A stretch of DNA of 64,000 nt, taken from positions 1-64,000 of the forward strand of contig NZ_LBCQ02000017.1 of the NCBI RefSeq assembly GCF_001014615.2. Direction: 5' to 3'. The first letter of the stretch is position 1, and each line of letters opens with the position of its first letter. The position numbers and the translations under genes are program-made. Shown one piece after another: positions 49,962-58,634 of the stretch. The stretch is from Aquamicrobium sp. LC103 (lineage in GTDB: Bacteria; Pseudomonadota; Alphaproteobacteria; Rhizobiales; Rhizobiaceae). The notes under the pieces were generated by a model. It ran no database searches. It worked only from the letters and a program-made list of their open reading frames with translations, and had not been told where the DNA came from.

Positions 49962-50975
49962 TCAAAGAACGAGAAAGCCCGCGTCAACAGGATCGTCACG
50001 GTTGATGGTCCACCTTGCGGTGCCGAGGAGACCCGCAGTGCCCTTGACGGTAGGACGAACGGCACGAGTATTGCCGAGCGTCGTTTCACCGATCAAGCAA
50101 CCTTCGAACGTGCCGCTGCCGAGCAGACCCTCCGACTTGATCGGCTGGTTCAGGGCAAGTTTGCCACGCGCCTCGAACATCGCCATCATCGCGCTGGTTC
50201 CGGTCCCACCCGGCGAACGATCGAGTTGGCCCGCGCTGAAAACGTGAACGTTCTTGTAGAACGCGCCTTCGATCGTCGGCTCGTGCCAGAAGGTGACGAA
50301 GTTGAGATCGTTGATATGGCCTTGCGTCGGATGCTGGATCGTCAGCTTGTCACGCAGCATGTCGCGGGCGATGACACCGAGGCGCGACAGCTCGCTGCCA
50401 TTCTCCGGCGAGATCTTCAGCTTCGTACCGCACAGATCGATGATCCCGAAATAGTTGCCGCCCCAAACGAGATCAGCCTTGAGTTCGCCGATGCCGGGTA
50501 ACTCGAACGGGATGTCCTGCTCGGCGACATAGGCTGGCACATTCTCGAAGCGGGTCCAGAGCACGTCGGTGCCTTGCGAGGCAACCTCGGCGACCACCAA
50601 TCCGGCGGTCGTTTCGAAGCGTATACGCGTCGTGCCATTCTCACCGGGTGCGACGAAGCCATGGGCAACCATCGCCATGGCAACCGCAATGGTGCCGTGG
50701 CCACACATGTGGGAATATTCGGTGCCGTCAATATAGATCAATCCGGCATCATATTCCGGCGAGGAAGGCGGGGTGAGGAACACACCGAACATATCGCCAT
50801 GGCCGCGGGGCTCGCGCATAAGCGCCTTGCGCACCCAGTCGTAATTCGCCTTCAGGAAGGCGCGCTTCGCAACGATGGTCGAGCCGACCGGATAGGGGAT
50901 GCCGCTGTGGATGATGCAGAGCGGCTCGCCCTCGGTGTGGGTATAGATGACATCGAAGGCATTCTGAAACTTCAT
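49962..50975 (-). CDS. Proline-racemase superfamily enzyme with Cys-to-Gly active-site change
   Basis: A 337-residue proline racemase/hydroxyproline epimerase-fold protein. The first catalytic Cys is present (HMCGHGTIAV, Cys91). The second site, normally DRSPCGTGT in epimerases or DRSPTG in trans-3-hydroxyproline dehydratases, reads DRSPGGTGT with Gly at about residue 256 (codon GGT on the minus strand, 50208-50210). AGGAG precedes ATG 50975. It ends a PotABCD-type importer operon. The change argues against simple two-base racemisation; it may act as a dehydratase or on an unusual substrate. Confidence 0.87.
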   Translation of the reverse strand: MKFQNAFDVIYTHTEGEPLCIIHSGIPYPVGSTIVAKRAFLKANYDWVRKALMREPRGHGDMFGVFLTPPSSPEYDAGLIYIDGTEYSHMCGHGTIAVAMAMVAHGFVAPGENGTTRIRFETTAGLVVAEVASQGTDVLWTRFENVPAYVAEQDIPFELPGIGELKADLVWGGNYFGIIDLCGTKLKISPENGSELSRLGVIARDMLRDKLTIQHPTQGHINDLNFVTFWHEPTIEGAFYKNVHVFSAGQLDRSPGGTGTSAMMAMFEARGKLALNQPIKSEGLLGSGTFEGCLIGETTLGNTRAVRPTVKGTAGLLGTARWTINRDDPVDAGFLVL

Positions 50976-51000
50976 GATTGGGCTCCTGGCAGACATATGG

Positions 51001-51792
51001 TCAATCGTCATTGGTGGTAAGGAAATCGAGACCGACCGTGAGATCGATCAGGATGATTGCGACGGCGGCTGCGACGATGGTCGCCGAGGAAACAGCGGCG
51101 ATCGACGGGTCGACCGAGTACTGGACGTAATTGAAGAGCTGGACCGGGATCGTGTTGAGTTCAGCGGTCGTGTTGAAGATCGACAGCTCGACATTGATGA
51201 AGGAGGTGATGAAGGCGAAGATTGCACCGGCGACAAGCCCGCTGCGAATCTGCGGTAACGTCACCAGAAAAAATGTCGTGACCCCATCGGCGCCGAGATC
51301 ACGCGAAGCCTCCTCCATCGCCTGCTGTTCGCGCGACAGAAGCGGCAGCACGGTTCTCAACACGAAGGGCGTGACGATCACCACGTGACCTACGAGCAGG
51401 GCCCAGAAGTTCCGCGTCAGCCCGATCGACCCGCCGAATTGCAGGAGCGCTGCACCAAGCACCAGATGCGGAAGGACGAGCGGCGAAAGCAGGAATGCAG
51501 AAAACGCTCCCTTGCCCGGAAAATCGTAGCGCGAAACGGCAAGAGCGGCTGGCACGGCCAGCAAGATGGCGATCAGCGTTGCCGAGGCAGCAAGCCACGT
51601 GCTCGTCAGGAAGCTTGCGACATAGGTCGGATTGGAAAATATTACAGCGTACCATTTCAGTGTGAGGCCCTGTGGCGGGAAGGCCAAGAATTCGCTCGTC
51701 GTCAGCGAGGCGCCAACGAGCACTGCGAGCGGTAGGACGAGGAAGGTCATCCCGAAGAGAGCGACGATGCAGATCAGGTTGCGCAGGATCAT
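51001..51792 (-). CDS. PotC-like ABC permease
   Basis: A 263-residue permease with about six membrane segments. The EAA loop reads EEASRDLGADGVTTFFLVTLP. It pairs with the PotB-like permease encoded one base upstream. Its stop is only 25 bases from the start of the racemase-family gene, so import and catalysis are cotranscribed. Confidence 0.92.
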   Translation of the reverse strand: MILRNLICIVALFGMTFLVLPLAVLVGASLTTSEFLAFPPQGLTLKWYAVIFSNPTYVASFLTSTWLAASATLIAILLAVPAALAVSRYDFPGKGAFSAFLLSPLVLPHLVLGAALLQFGGSIGLTRNFWALLVGHVVIVTPFVLRTVLPLLSREQQAMEEASRDLGADGVTTFFLVTLPQIRSGLVAGAIFAFITSFINVELSIFNTTAELNTIPVQLFNYVQYSVDPSIAAVSSATIVAAAVAIILIDLTVGLDFLTTNDD

Positions 51793-51793
51793 G

Positions 51794-52627
51794 TCATCGC
51801 GCTCCCAGCCGTGAGACCAGCGAGGAGATCCCGATGATCGCCATGGTGAAGACGAGCAGCGTCACGGCCAGCGCCCCACCGTAGTGGAAGTCGAATACCG
51901 AGGAGTATTGTTGGAAGACGAGGACCGCGAGCACGGTCACCCGGCCGCCGGAGAGAAGTGCCGGCGTGACGTAGGCGCTGACAGCGAGGGCGAAGACAAT
52001 GATCGCGCCAGCAGCGATGCCGGGGGCCGTCAGCGGGAAGGTCACGCGCCAGAAGGTGGCCGCCGGGCTCGCGCCGAGATCCGCGGATGCCTGCTCCAGC
52101 GAATGGTCGATCTTGGCAAGCGCGTTGCCGATCGTCAGCACGACGAAAGGTAGCAGGATATAGACGAGGCCGATCAGGATACCGGTTTCGGTGCCGAGAA
52201 GGCGCAACGGACGCTCGGTCAAGCCCGCCATCTGGAGTGTCTCATTGACAAGGCCGTTGCGACCCAGAAGCACCATCCAGCCAAAGGAGCGAACGATATT
52301 ACTGGTGAAGAGAGGTAGGATCAGCAGGATGACGCAGAGCCGCCGCCAACTGCGGAACTTGACGATCCGCACCAGATACCAGGCGAGCGGATAGCCGATT
52401 AGGATGCAGATCAGCGTCGTGACTATTCCTAGGCGAAACGTCGTCGCGATCACCGACCAATGATAGGTATCCAGCAGAATACGCGCATAGTTGGCCAGCG
52501 TCGGCACGCCATCGCCATTCGTGAAGCTCGCGGTTGCGACGACTGTCAAAGGCACGAGGAAGAAGGCCGTGAAGAATAAGAGCGGCAGGAAGACGAGCGC
52601 CGCAACGGTCGAGCGCGAGTTGATCAT
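51794..52627 (-). CDS. PotB-like ABC permease
   Basis: A 277-residue permease with about six membrane segments and the EAA loop EQASADLGASPAATFWRVTFPL. It overlaps the ATPase gene by four bases (ATGA) and is followed directly by the PotC-like gene. With it, forms the heterodimeric channel. Confidence 0.92.
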   Translation of the reverse strand: MINSRSTVAALVFLPLLFFTAFFLVPLTVVATASFTNGDGVPTLANYARILLDTYHWSVIATTFRLGIVTTLICILIGYPLAWYLVRIVKFRSWRRLCVILLILPLFTSNIVRSFGWMVLLGRNGLVNETLQMAGLTERPLRLLGTETGILIGLVYILLPFVVLTIGNALAKIDHSLEQASADLGASPAATFWRVTFPLTAPGIAAGAIIVFALAVSAYVTPALLSGGRVTVLAVLVFQQYSSVFDFHYGGALAVTLLVFTMAIIGISSLVSRLGAR

Positions 52628-53670
52628 GACCTTTCGGACTCGATGATGTGGATGTCGTCGCCAGCGATGACCAGCGTGACTTTGTCGCCAGGCTTGAATC
52701 CTCCGTCGGAGAGACCGAGCCTGCGGGCTACGATCTCATAGCCGAGCGACGTACAGTGAATATCGGTCGTGCCTCCGATGCTCGCGACCGCCGCGACTTC
52801 GGCGGTAATGCGCACGTCATTTTCGGATAACGCGGCCGTATCGCCCTCTCGCAGGATACGGACATGTTCCGGCCGAACCACGCCGAGCCGGTTCGTGGAC
52901 TGGTCGGCGGGAGCAAACACGATCTCGAAACCGTGTGCGCTGTCGATTGATAGCAGGTTCGCCTCGCCGATAAATTCGGCCACGAAGCGGTTGGCCGGAC
53001 GGCGATAGATTTCGGCACCGTTCCCCACCTGCTGTATGCGTCCCTCCGACAGCACCGATATGCGATCCGACATCGCCATCGCTTCTTCCTGGTCGTGCGT
53101 GACGAAAACGAAGGCGACGCCGAGCTTCTCCTGCAGTTGCTTCAGTTCGACCTGCATGCGCCGGCGCAATTGAAGATCGAGCGCGCTCAGCGGTTCGTCG
53201 AGGAGAAGCAGTTTTGGACGATTTACGATGGCGCGGGCCAAGGCAACACGTTGCTGCTGACCGCCTGACAACTGACGCGGATAGCGATCGCCCATTTGCC
53301 CAAGTCCGACGAGCGAGAGCGCCTCACTCGCCCGTTCTGCGGCTTCCACCCGTCCTGCCCCGCTACGCCGGGGTCCGTAGGCGACGTTATCCTGCACACT
53401 CATATGCGGAAAGAGCGCATAGTTCTGGAAGACGGTGTTGAGCGGCCGGCGATGCGCCGGCACGTTTGTAATGTCCTCTCCGTCAATGCGTATCGTACCG
53501 CGATCGGCTGTCAGGAAGCCGGCGATCAGCCTCAGCAGAGTCGTCTTGCCGCAGCCGCTCGGGCCAAGCAACGAGACGAATTCGCCTGCTTCGACATTTA
53601 GCGAGACGTCCTTGAGCGCCTGATGGCTGCCGAACGACTTCGATACGCCTTCGATGGAGAGGAGAGCCAT
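52624..53670 (-). CDS. PotA-like ABC ATPase
   Basis: A 348-residue ATPase. Walker A is LLGPSGCGKTTLL, signature LSGGQQQR, Walker B LLLDEPLSALD, with a C-terminal TOBE-type domain (about 250-340). It follows the binding-protein gene after nine bases and overlaps the PotB-like gene. Confidence 0.93.
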   Translation of the reverse strand: MALLSIEGVSKSFGSHQALKDVSLNVEAGEFVSLLGPSGCGKTTLLRLIAGFLTADRGTIRIDGEDITNVPAHRRPLNTVFQNYALFPHMSVQDNVAYGPRRSGAGRVEAAERASEALSLVGLGQMGDRYPRQLSGGQQQRVALARAIVNRPKLLLLDEPLSALDLQLRRRMQVELKQLQEKLGVAFVFVTHDQEEAMAMSDRISVLSEGRIQQVGNGAEIYRRPANRFVAEFIGEANLLSIDSAHGFEIVFAPADQSTNRLGVVRPEHVRILREGDTAALSENDVRITAEVAAVASIGGTTDIHCTSLGYEIVARRLGLSDGGFKPGDKVTLVIAGDDIHIIESERS

Positions 53671-53679
53671 GGACCTGAC

Positions 53680-54717
53680 CTATCGGGCGAGTTCGCGATT
53701 CCACATATCGGTCAGTTCCGCCCGTTTGGCGTTGACCTCGTTCCAGTCGAAGAGCAGCAGGTCGTCCACCGAGCCGCTCTCGCCCCAGGGAAGCTTCCCG
53801 GCAACCTCTTCGGGGACCTCGACATTCTTGACGGCAGGGCCGAGGTAGAGGTTTGCCGCGAGGCAGGATGCCGCCTCCGCGCTGAGCGCCGTATCGAGGA
53901 ACTTGGCGGCGGCTTCGGGATTGGGGCCACCCTTGACGAGATGAAGTCGTGCGTCGGTTGCCCACACACCTTCCTTCGGCACAACAAAGCCGATCGGCAG
54001 CCCGGCATCGGCGAGACCCCACGCACCGACATTGAAATGCGCGCCGATGATGATCTCGCCGCTCTGGAAGGCGTTGCTCGCGGCACCCGAGGAATCAAAA
54101 TACAGCGCAGCATCTAAGCTCTTTAGCTTCTCAAAGGCCGGCGAGAAGTCGTCGGAGGTTCCACCAAGCATCTGATTGAGAAAGAAGATAAAGGGAATGC
54201 CGGAAGAATTGCTGGGCGACGGGATCGTCACCGCAAAAGCGTAGTCGTCATTCCAAAGATCCTCCCAGGAAGCCGGCGGTTTGGAAATTTCCTGGGTATT
54301 ATAGGTAAGACCGAGCGAATAGAAGCCGCCGCTGACGGCATAGACGCCATTGTCGCCTTCATAGACGGCAGCATCGGCCAGATTGGCCGCGTTGGGAATG
54401 GCCTTGAGATCGATCGGCGCCAAGACGCCTGCCTCTTCGGCAAGCTCGCTGATGCCCCCATCCAGAAACGCGACATCAAGTGTCGGAGCGCCGGCCTGCT
54501 GCTGCAGCTTGGCAAGCGTCGTGGTGGACGTGCCGATATCGGGAACGACTTTGATGCCCGTCGCCTCGGTGAACGGCGTGCCGATGCAAGCCTGGAACGC
54601 ATCGCCCCAATTGCCGCCGTACCAGGCTACCGTTATGGAGTCGCCTTGAGCGTGAGCCGGCGCCATCGCTGAAAGCGCGATGGCGGAAGCCGATAGGATA
54701 AGTGCTGTCGATTTCAT
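53680..54717 (-). CDS. PotD-like substrate-binding protein
   Basis: A 345-residue periplasmic binding protein with a signal peptide (core ALILSASAIALSAMAPAHAQ, cleaved near residue 24). PotD-family features are TVAWYGGNWGDAFQACIG and the central YAVSGGFYSLGLTYN. First gene of the minus-strand operon, divergent from the GlxA-type regulator. The racemase-family enzyme at the operon end suggests an imino acid, a hydroxyproline derivative or a betaine. Confidence 0.9.
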   Translation of the reverse strand: MKSTALILSASAIALSAMAPAHAQGDSITVAWYGGNWGDAFQACIGTPFTEATGIKVVPDIGTSTTTLAKLQQQAGAPTLDVAFLDGGISELAEEAGVLAPIDLKAIPNAANLADAAVYEGDNGVYAVSGGFYSLGLTYNTQEISKPPASWEDLWNDDYAFAVTIPSPSNSSGIPFIFFLNQMLGGTSDDFSPAFEKLKSLDAALYFDSSGAASNAFQSGEIIIGAHFNVGAWGLADAGLPIGFVVPKEGVWATDARLHLVKGGPNPEAAAKFLDTALSAEAASCLAANLYLGPAVKNVEVPEEVAGKLPWGESGSVDDLLLFDWNEVNAKRAELTDMWNRELAR

Positions 54718-54842
54718 GGCATTCCCCCTTTTCGGTTATTGTCGGGAAAACTATGCGGGGATCCTGAGTGGATGCTTGAAGCCTCCGGCCCTTGGCTTGA
54801 ATATAAACGACATGATCTGCCCCTTTTGAAGGAGTATGTTCC

Positions 54843-55835
54843 TTGCCCGATGATCGGCGTCCGGCGCTGAGCGTCGGATTTGTGCTGCTAGACAAATTCA
54901 CCCTTGCAGCCTTTGGAGGGCTGATCGACGCGTTGCGCCTTGCCGCCGATGATGGCGGCAACAGCCGGCAGATCCACGCGGCATGGACGGTGATGACGCC
55001 TGGTTCGGGAGACCGCATCGCGAGCTGCGGACTCAAAGTCACCGGCAGCAACGAGGTCGTGCCGCCGGAGAATTTCGACTATATTGCCGTTTGCGGCGGC
55101 AACAGCTACCTGGACGAAACGCCCAGGCCGCAGCTCGATGCGTATCTGCGTGATGCTTCAGCGAAGGGTGTGCGCCTTCTGGGCATATGCACCGGAAGCT
55201 TCAATATCGCCCGCGCCGGTTTGGCGAAGGACCGCACGGTCTGCGTCCACTGGAACGTACGAGACGCGTTTGAAGAGCGCTTTCCCGATATCGGCATCTC
55301 CGTCGATCGGCTCTTCATCGACGAAGGGGACCTGATTACCTGCGCCGGTTCCACCGCGGCGATTGACCTCGGGCTTTATCTCATCTCGCGCCATTGCGGA
55401 CGCGATCGCGCTCAACAGGCGGTGCGCCACATGATGCTGAGCGGAATACGCGCTCCAAACCTGCCGCAGGCCTTCTTTCATCAGGATATCAGCGGCGTCA
55501 GCGATGCACGTGTGCGCAAGGCGCTTCATTTTATGGAGCAACAACTCGATCACCCCCCACCGCTGCCGGCCATCGCGCGCTATGTCGGTATCAGCGTACG
55601 GCAACTGGAACGGGCCTTCCGCGCCGAAATGGATACCACACCATCACGCTACAACCGCGTGATGCGACTGAACTACGGCCGATGGATGATCGAAAACCAT
55701 ACGGAAAGCATCACACGCATCGCGCTCGACAGCGGCTTCTCGGATGCCGCGCATTTCTCACGAGAATTCCGGAACCACTTCGGGCTCTCGCCCAGCGAAC
55801 ATCGTAGATCGCTGTCTGCTCATTCTGCCGTCTGA
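54843..55835 (+). CDS. GlxA family regulator (DJ-1/PfpI plus AraC HTH)
   Basis: A 330-residue regulator. The N-terminal DJ-1/PfpI-like domain carries the elbow LLGICTGSFNIARAG, and the C-terminal AraC double HTH includes LPAIARYVGISVRQLERAF and SITRIALDSGFSDAAHFSREF. The start is TTG 54843 with AAGGAG eight bases upstream. It is divergent from the importer-racemase operon. GlxA-type regulators often control betaine, carnitine and amine catabolism; the ligand here is unknown. Confidence 0.9.
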   Translation: MPDDRRPALSVGFVLLDKFTLAAFGGLIDALRLAADDGGNSRQIHAAWTVMTPGSGDRIASCGLKVTGSNEVVPPENFDYIAVCGGNSYLDETPRPQLDAYLRDASAKGVRLLGICTGSFNIARAGLAKDRTVCVHWNVRDAFEERFPDIGISVDRLFIDEGDLITCAGSTAAIDLGLYLISRHCGRDRAQQAVRHMMLSGIRAPNLPQAFFHQDISGVSDARVRKALHFMEQQLDHPPPLPAIARYVGISVRQLERAFRAEMDTTPSRYNRVMRLNYGRWMIENHTESITRIALDSGFSDAAHFSREFRNHFGLSPSEHRRSLSAHSAV

Positions 55836-55875
55836 AGCGGTGCGGGAGGCAAGCGAGCAACGACGTGAAAACTCC

Positions 55876-56856
55876 CTAGGTATCCGAGTCGCTCGTCAGC
55901 CGTGCCATGACCTTTGAGAACGGTGTGTCCATAACGGGAAGCGTAACGGCCAGATCGCCCAAGATGCGAATGAATCTGTGAACGCCGGACTGAAGGAAAT
56001 CCACGAACTCATCTTCCTGAACGAAACGGCCCCTGCGGGTGGACCGCACCAGGTACAAGGTACGCTTGGGGGTAGGATCCACGATGCGGCGGCAACTTAA
56101 GCGCCCTGCCTCGACATAGTCCAAAACGCTGGCATACGGCATGACGGAGGCGCTGGCGCCATCGGCGACCAGGCGCTTGAGCATGCCGATCGACGACACC
56201 TCGTAGCCGATGCGAAGCGGCAGGGCGAGTTGGTTGGCAAGGGCCTGCAGTCGTACACGGATGACATCGCGTTCATTCGGCAGGACCAGCGGCATGGCAA
56301 GAACACTGGAAAACGCTATCGGCCGGGGATCGTCTTTATCCGTGGCCGCATGGACAAAGACGACTTCCTCCTCGATCAACGGGATGCGCAAGAGGCCCGG
56401 TTTTTCCGGTGCATCATAGGCCAGCGCGATGTCGACCTCGCCGCGATCCAGCGCATCGACGAGTACGCTCGACATCTCCTCGACAAGGCTGAGTTGGATG
56501 TTGGGCAATGCCGCGTCGGCGTCGCGAATGAGCTGGGTTCCAATCAGCGCCGTCGTGCCGTTGGTCAGCCCGAGAACGATGGTCTCGCGCTCGCCGCGTC
56601 CCGAGAGCGCGACTTCCGATCGCGTGCGCTCGACCAGTTCCAGAATCTCCAGCGCACGGACGTAGAGACGCTGCCCGGCCTCGGTGGGCGAGACGCCACG
56701 CGAGTGCCGGATCAGCAACGGCACGCCCAGCTCTTCCTCGAGTTGTCGAATCTGAAGCCCAAGCGCCGGCTGCGCGACGAGCAGCGTCTCGGCCGCCTTG
56801 GTTATGTTGCCGAACTCGACCGTCTTCGCGAAATATCGCAGTTGCCGAAGGTTGAT
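55876..56856 (-). CDS. LysR family regulator with apparent non-ATG (ATC) start
   Basis: A LysR protein of about 326 residues. The HTH reads NLRQLRYFAKTVEFGNITKAAETL and ALGLQIRQLEEELG, followed by the LysR ligand domain. The codon where Met is expected, just before NLRQLRYF, is ATC (56854-56856), with GGGAGG six bases upstream. An in-frame TAG lies 23 codons before it, and no ATG, GTG or TTG occurs between. The first ordinary start inside (GTG at 56724) would remove half the HTH. Either initiation at ATC is real or the gene has lost its start. It lies downstream of the hydroxyacid cluster on the same strand. Confidence 0.75.
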   Translation of the reverse strand: MNLRQLRYFAKTVEFGNITKAAETLLVAQPALGLQIRQLEEELGVPLLIRHSRGVSPTEAGQRLYVRALEILELVERTRSEVALSGRGERETIVLGLTNGTTALIGTQLIRDADAALPNIQLSLVEEMSSVLVDALDRGEVDIALAYDAPEKPGLLRIPLIEEEVVFVHAATDKDDPRPIAFSSVLAMPLVLPNERDVIRVRLQALANQLALPLRIGYEVSSIGMLKRLVADGASASVMPYASVLDYVEAGRLSCRRIVDPTPKRTLYLVRSTRRGRFVQEDEFVDFLQSGVHRFIRILGDLAVTLPVMDTPFSKVMARLTSDSDT

Positions 56857-56950
56857 GATGTGCCTCCCACCTCGAACTTCATCGATGCCGGTGAAGTTCG
56901 GAGAGGTAAGGCTCTATCCTTGCGAACGCAAGCAGCCATGCGATCGGAAA

Positions 56951-57619
56951 CTATCCGGCCTCGGGGTAGTTCATGACTTGGTATTCGAGGCGGTAGACGG
57001 CGCCTACCGGTTTCGAGGCGCCCACTTGTTCGCCGATAAGCGTCTCGGCTTCGGCCTTGAGCTCTTCCAATTCCTCCAGCGTGGAACCCTCGATCAGCAT
57101 GACACGGTCGGGAACCGAGATCGTTCGCCCCCGGTTCAGCGAAGGATCGACGGCGCTGAGCGTGCGGTCGCAACGGATGAGATGCACCCCGGTCACGCGC
57201 GGCCGATCGATCCATGGCGCGATCAATTTCGAGACCGGCGCATCGTCGCCGTCTTCGGGCATGTCGTAACGGACCGAAAGAACATAGCCGCCATCGCCAT
57301 AGCCCATGGTCGAGACGATGCGGCATACGCCCCGCAAATTGTTTCGGAAAGATGGCAACACCTTGAGCGACCATTCCGTGGGATTTGACAGGCGCTTGCG
57401 ATAGACGTCGCTGATCAGAAGCTCGGGTTCCGAGGCTTCATAAAGCGTCAGGAATTCCTCCCCGCCTCCGGTGGAAATGAGCCGGCGCCCGCGCAGGAAA
57501 CCGGGAACTCCCATGCGTTCCTGCATGTGTTCGCGCGGATGCCATTCAAAGAATTCGTCGCGCATTTCCGGCAGAATGTCGTTCCAGATGGCAACGATGC
57601 CCTTTCCAACAAGCGGCAT
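56951..57619 (-). CDS. DUF4286-like protein of unknown function
   Basis: A 222-residue protein. The N-terminus MPLVGKGIVAIWNDI and HPREHMQERMGVPGFLRGRR resembles the DUF4286/EthD-like dimeric alpha-beta barrel pattern (an acidic and His-rich WH-REH block), and a second half may repeat the fold. No catalytic role is established for the family. ATG 57619 is used rather than a longer frame reaching into the next gene. It lies 16 bases after the D-2-hydroxyacid dehydrogenase gene and belongs to its operon. Confidence 0.7.
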   Translation of the reverse strand: MPLVGKGIVAIWNDILPEMRDEFFEWHPREHMQERMGVPGFLRGRRLISTGGGEEFLTLYEASEPELLISDVYRKRLSNPTEWSLKVLPSFRNNLRGVCRIVSTMGYGDGGYVLSVRYDMPEDGDDAPVSKLIAPWIDRPRVTGVHLIRCDRTLSAVDPSLNRGRTISVPDRVMLIEGSTLEELEELKAEAETLIGEQVGASKPVGAVYRLEYQVMNYPEAG

Positions 57620-57635
57620 GAAATCTGTCCTTCGA

Positions 57636-58634
57636 TTATCGTGTTGTGGTTGCGCGGAGGCGGTGGGCATGATCGGGATTGAGTGCCCCGAACGGAATGC
57701 GGCCCGCGAGAATCTGCGCGGTCTGAGCTACGGTGTCGGCAGGGTGCCGGGCCGCGGCCTGTGTGGTGAGATTCCCGATATGTGGCGTTGCGTTGACGCA
57801 GGCGTGAGTGGCAAGCGCCGGGGATGGTGTCTGGTCGGGTCCCCAGCCGACATCGAGTCCCGCTCCCCTTATGCGGCCTTCATCGAGCGCGGCGACCAAT
57901 GCGCGCTCATCAACAATGTCGCCGCGCGATGCGTTGATCAGGAACGCGCCTTTCTTCATGGAGCCGAGGGCCTTCTCGTCCAGAAGGTTCGCGCTTTCGC
58001 CCGTCGCCGCAAGGATAGGGACAACGAAATCCGAAACTTCCAAAAGCTCTTGAAGGGATACGGAACGCGCAGGTGGTTCAACCTCGGTATAGGGGTCGTA
58101 TGCCAAGACGCTGACGCCCATCACGTCGAGCACTCGGCCAAGATGGCGGGCGATGCGGCCATATCCGATCAACCCGGCAGTGCTGCCGGCCATCTCGAGC
58201 CCATGGCTTGGACTACGCACTCCTCCGCTGCGGTAGGCCATGACATAGTCGGGTATGTCCCTGGCGCAATTCAGCATATGCGCGAGGATCAGTTCAGCAG
58301 TCGACGCGATATATCCGGGGTTCGAGCGGGTAACGAGAATGCCGCGTTTGCTGGCGGCGGCGACATCCACATGGCGCGTCTCCACGCCGCTGCGCACGAT
58401 TGCAACGAGATCAGGCAAAGCTTCCATGACCCCGCTGCTCACTGCCGTGGCACGGTCGAGGATCATGACACGGCAACCGGCTGCGGCCTTGGCCAAATTG
58501 ATACCAGAGAGCGTATCGTCCGTCCGGTTCAAAACGACCTCTCCGAGCTCTTGCAGACTCGCGAGAGCGTCCTTTCCGTACCACCATGTGCGGGCGGTTT
58601 CGGGATGCGAGAGAAAGATGCGAGCGCTGCTCAT
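57636..58634 (-). CDS. D-2-hydroxyacid dehydrogenase
   Basis: A 332-residue NAD-dependent dehydrogenase. The dinucleotide motif is GLIGYGRIARHLG, the catalytic Arg lies in NASRGDIVDE and the His in TPHIGNL. The catalytic Glu region reads GAGLDVGWGPDQ, with Asp in place of Glu, a pattern seen in some Rhizobiales members. ATG 58634 overlaps the TctA stop (58631) by four bases. It interconverts a 2-hydroxyacid and 2-oxoacid, probably from the acid imported by the TTT system. Confidence 0.88.
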   Translation of the reverse strand: MSSARIFLSHPETARTWWYGKDALASLQELGEVVLNRTDDTLSGINLAKAAAGCRVMILDRATAVSSGVMEALPDLVAIVRSGVETRHVDVAAASKRGILVTRSNPGYIASTAELILAHMLNCARDIPDYVMAYRSGGVRSPSHGLEMAGSTAGLIGYGRIARHLGRVLDVMGVSVLAYDPYTEVEPPARSVSLQELLEVSDFVVPILAATGESANLLDEKALGSMKKGAFLINASRGDIVDERALVAALDEGRIRGAGLDVGWGPDQTPSPALATHACVNATPHIGNLTTQAAARHPADTVAQTAQILAGRIPFGALNPDHAHRLRATTTR

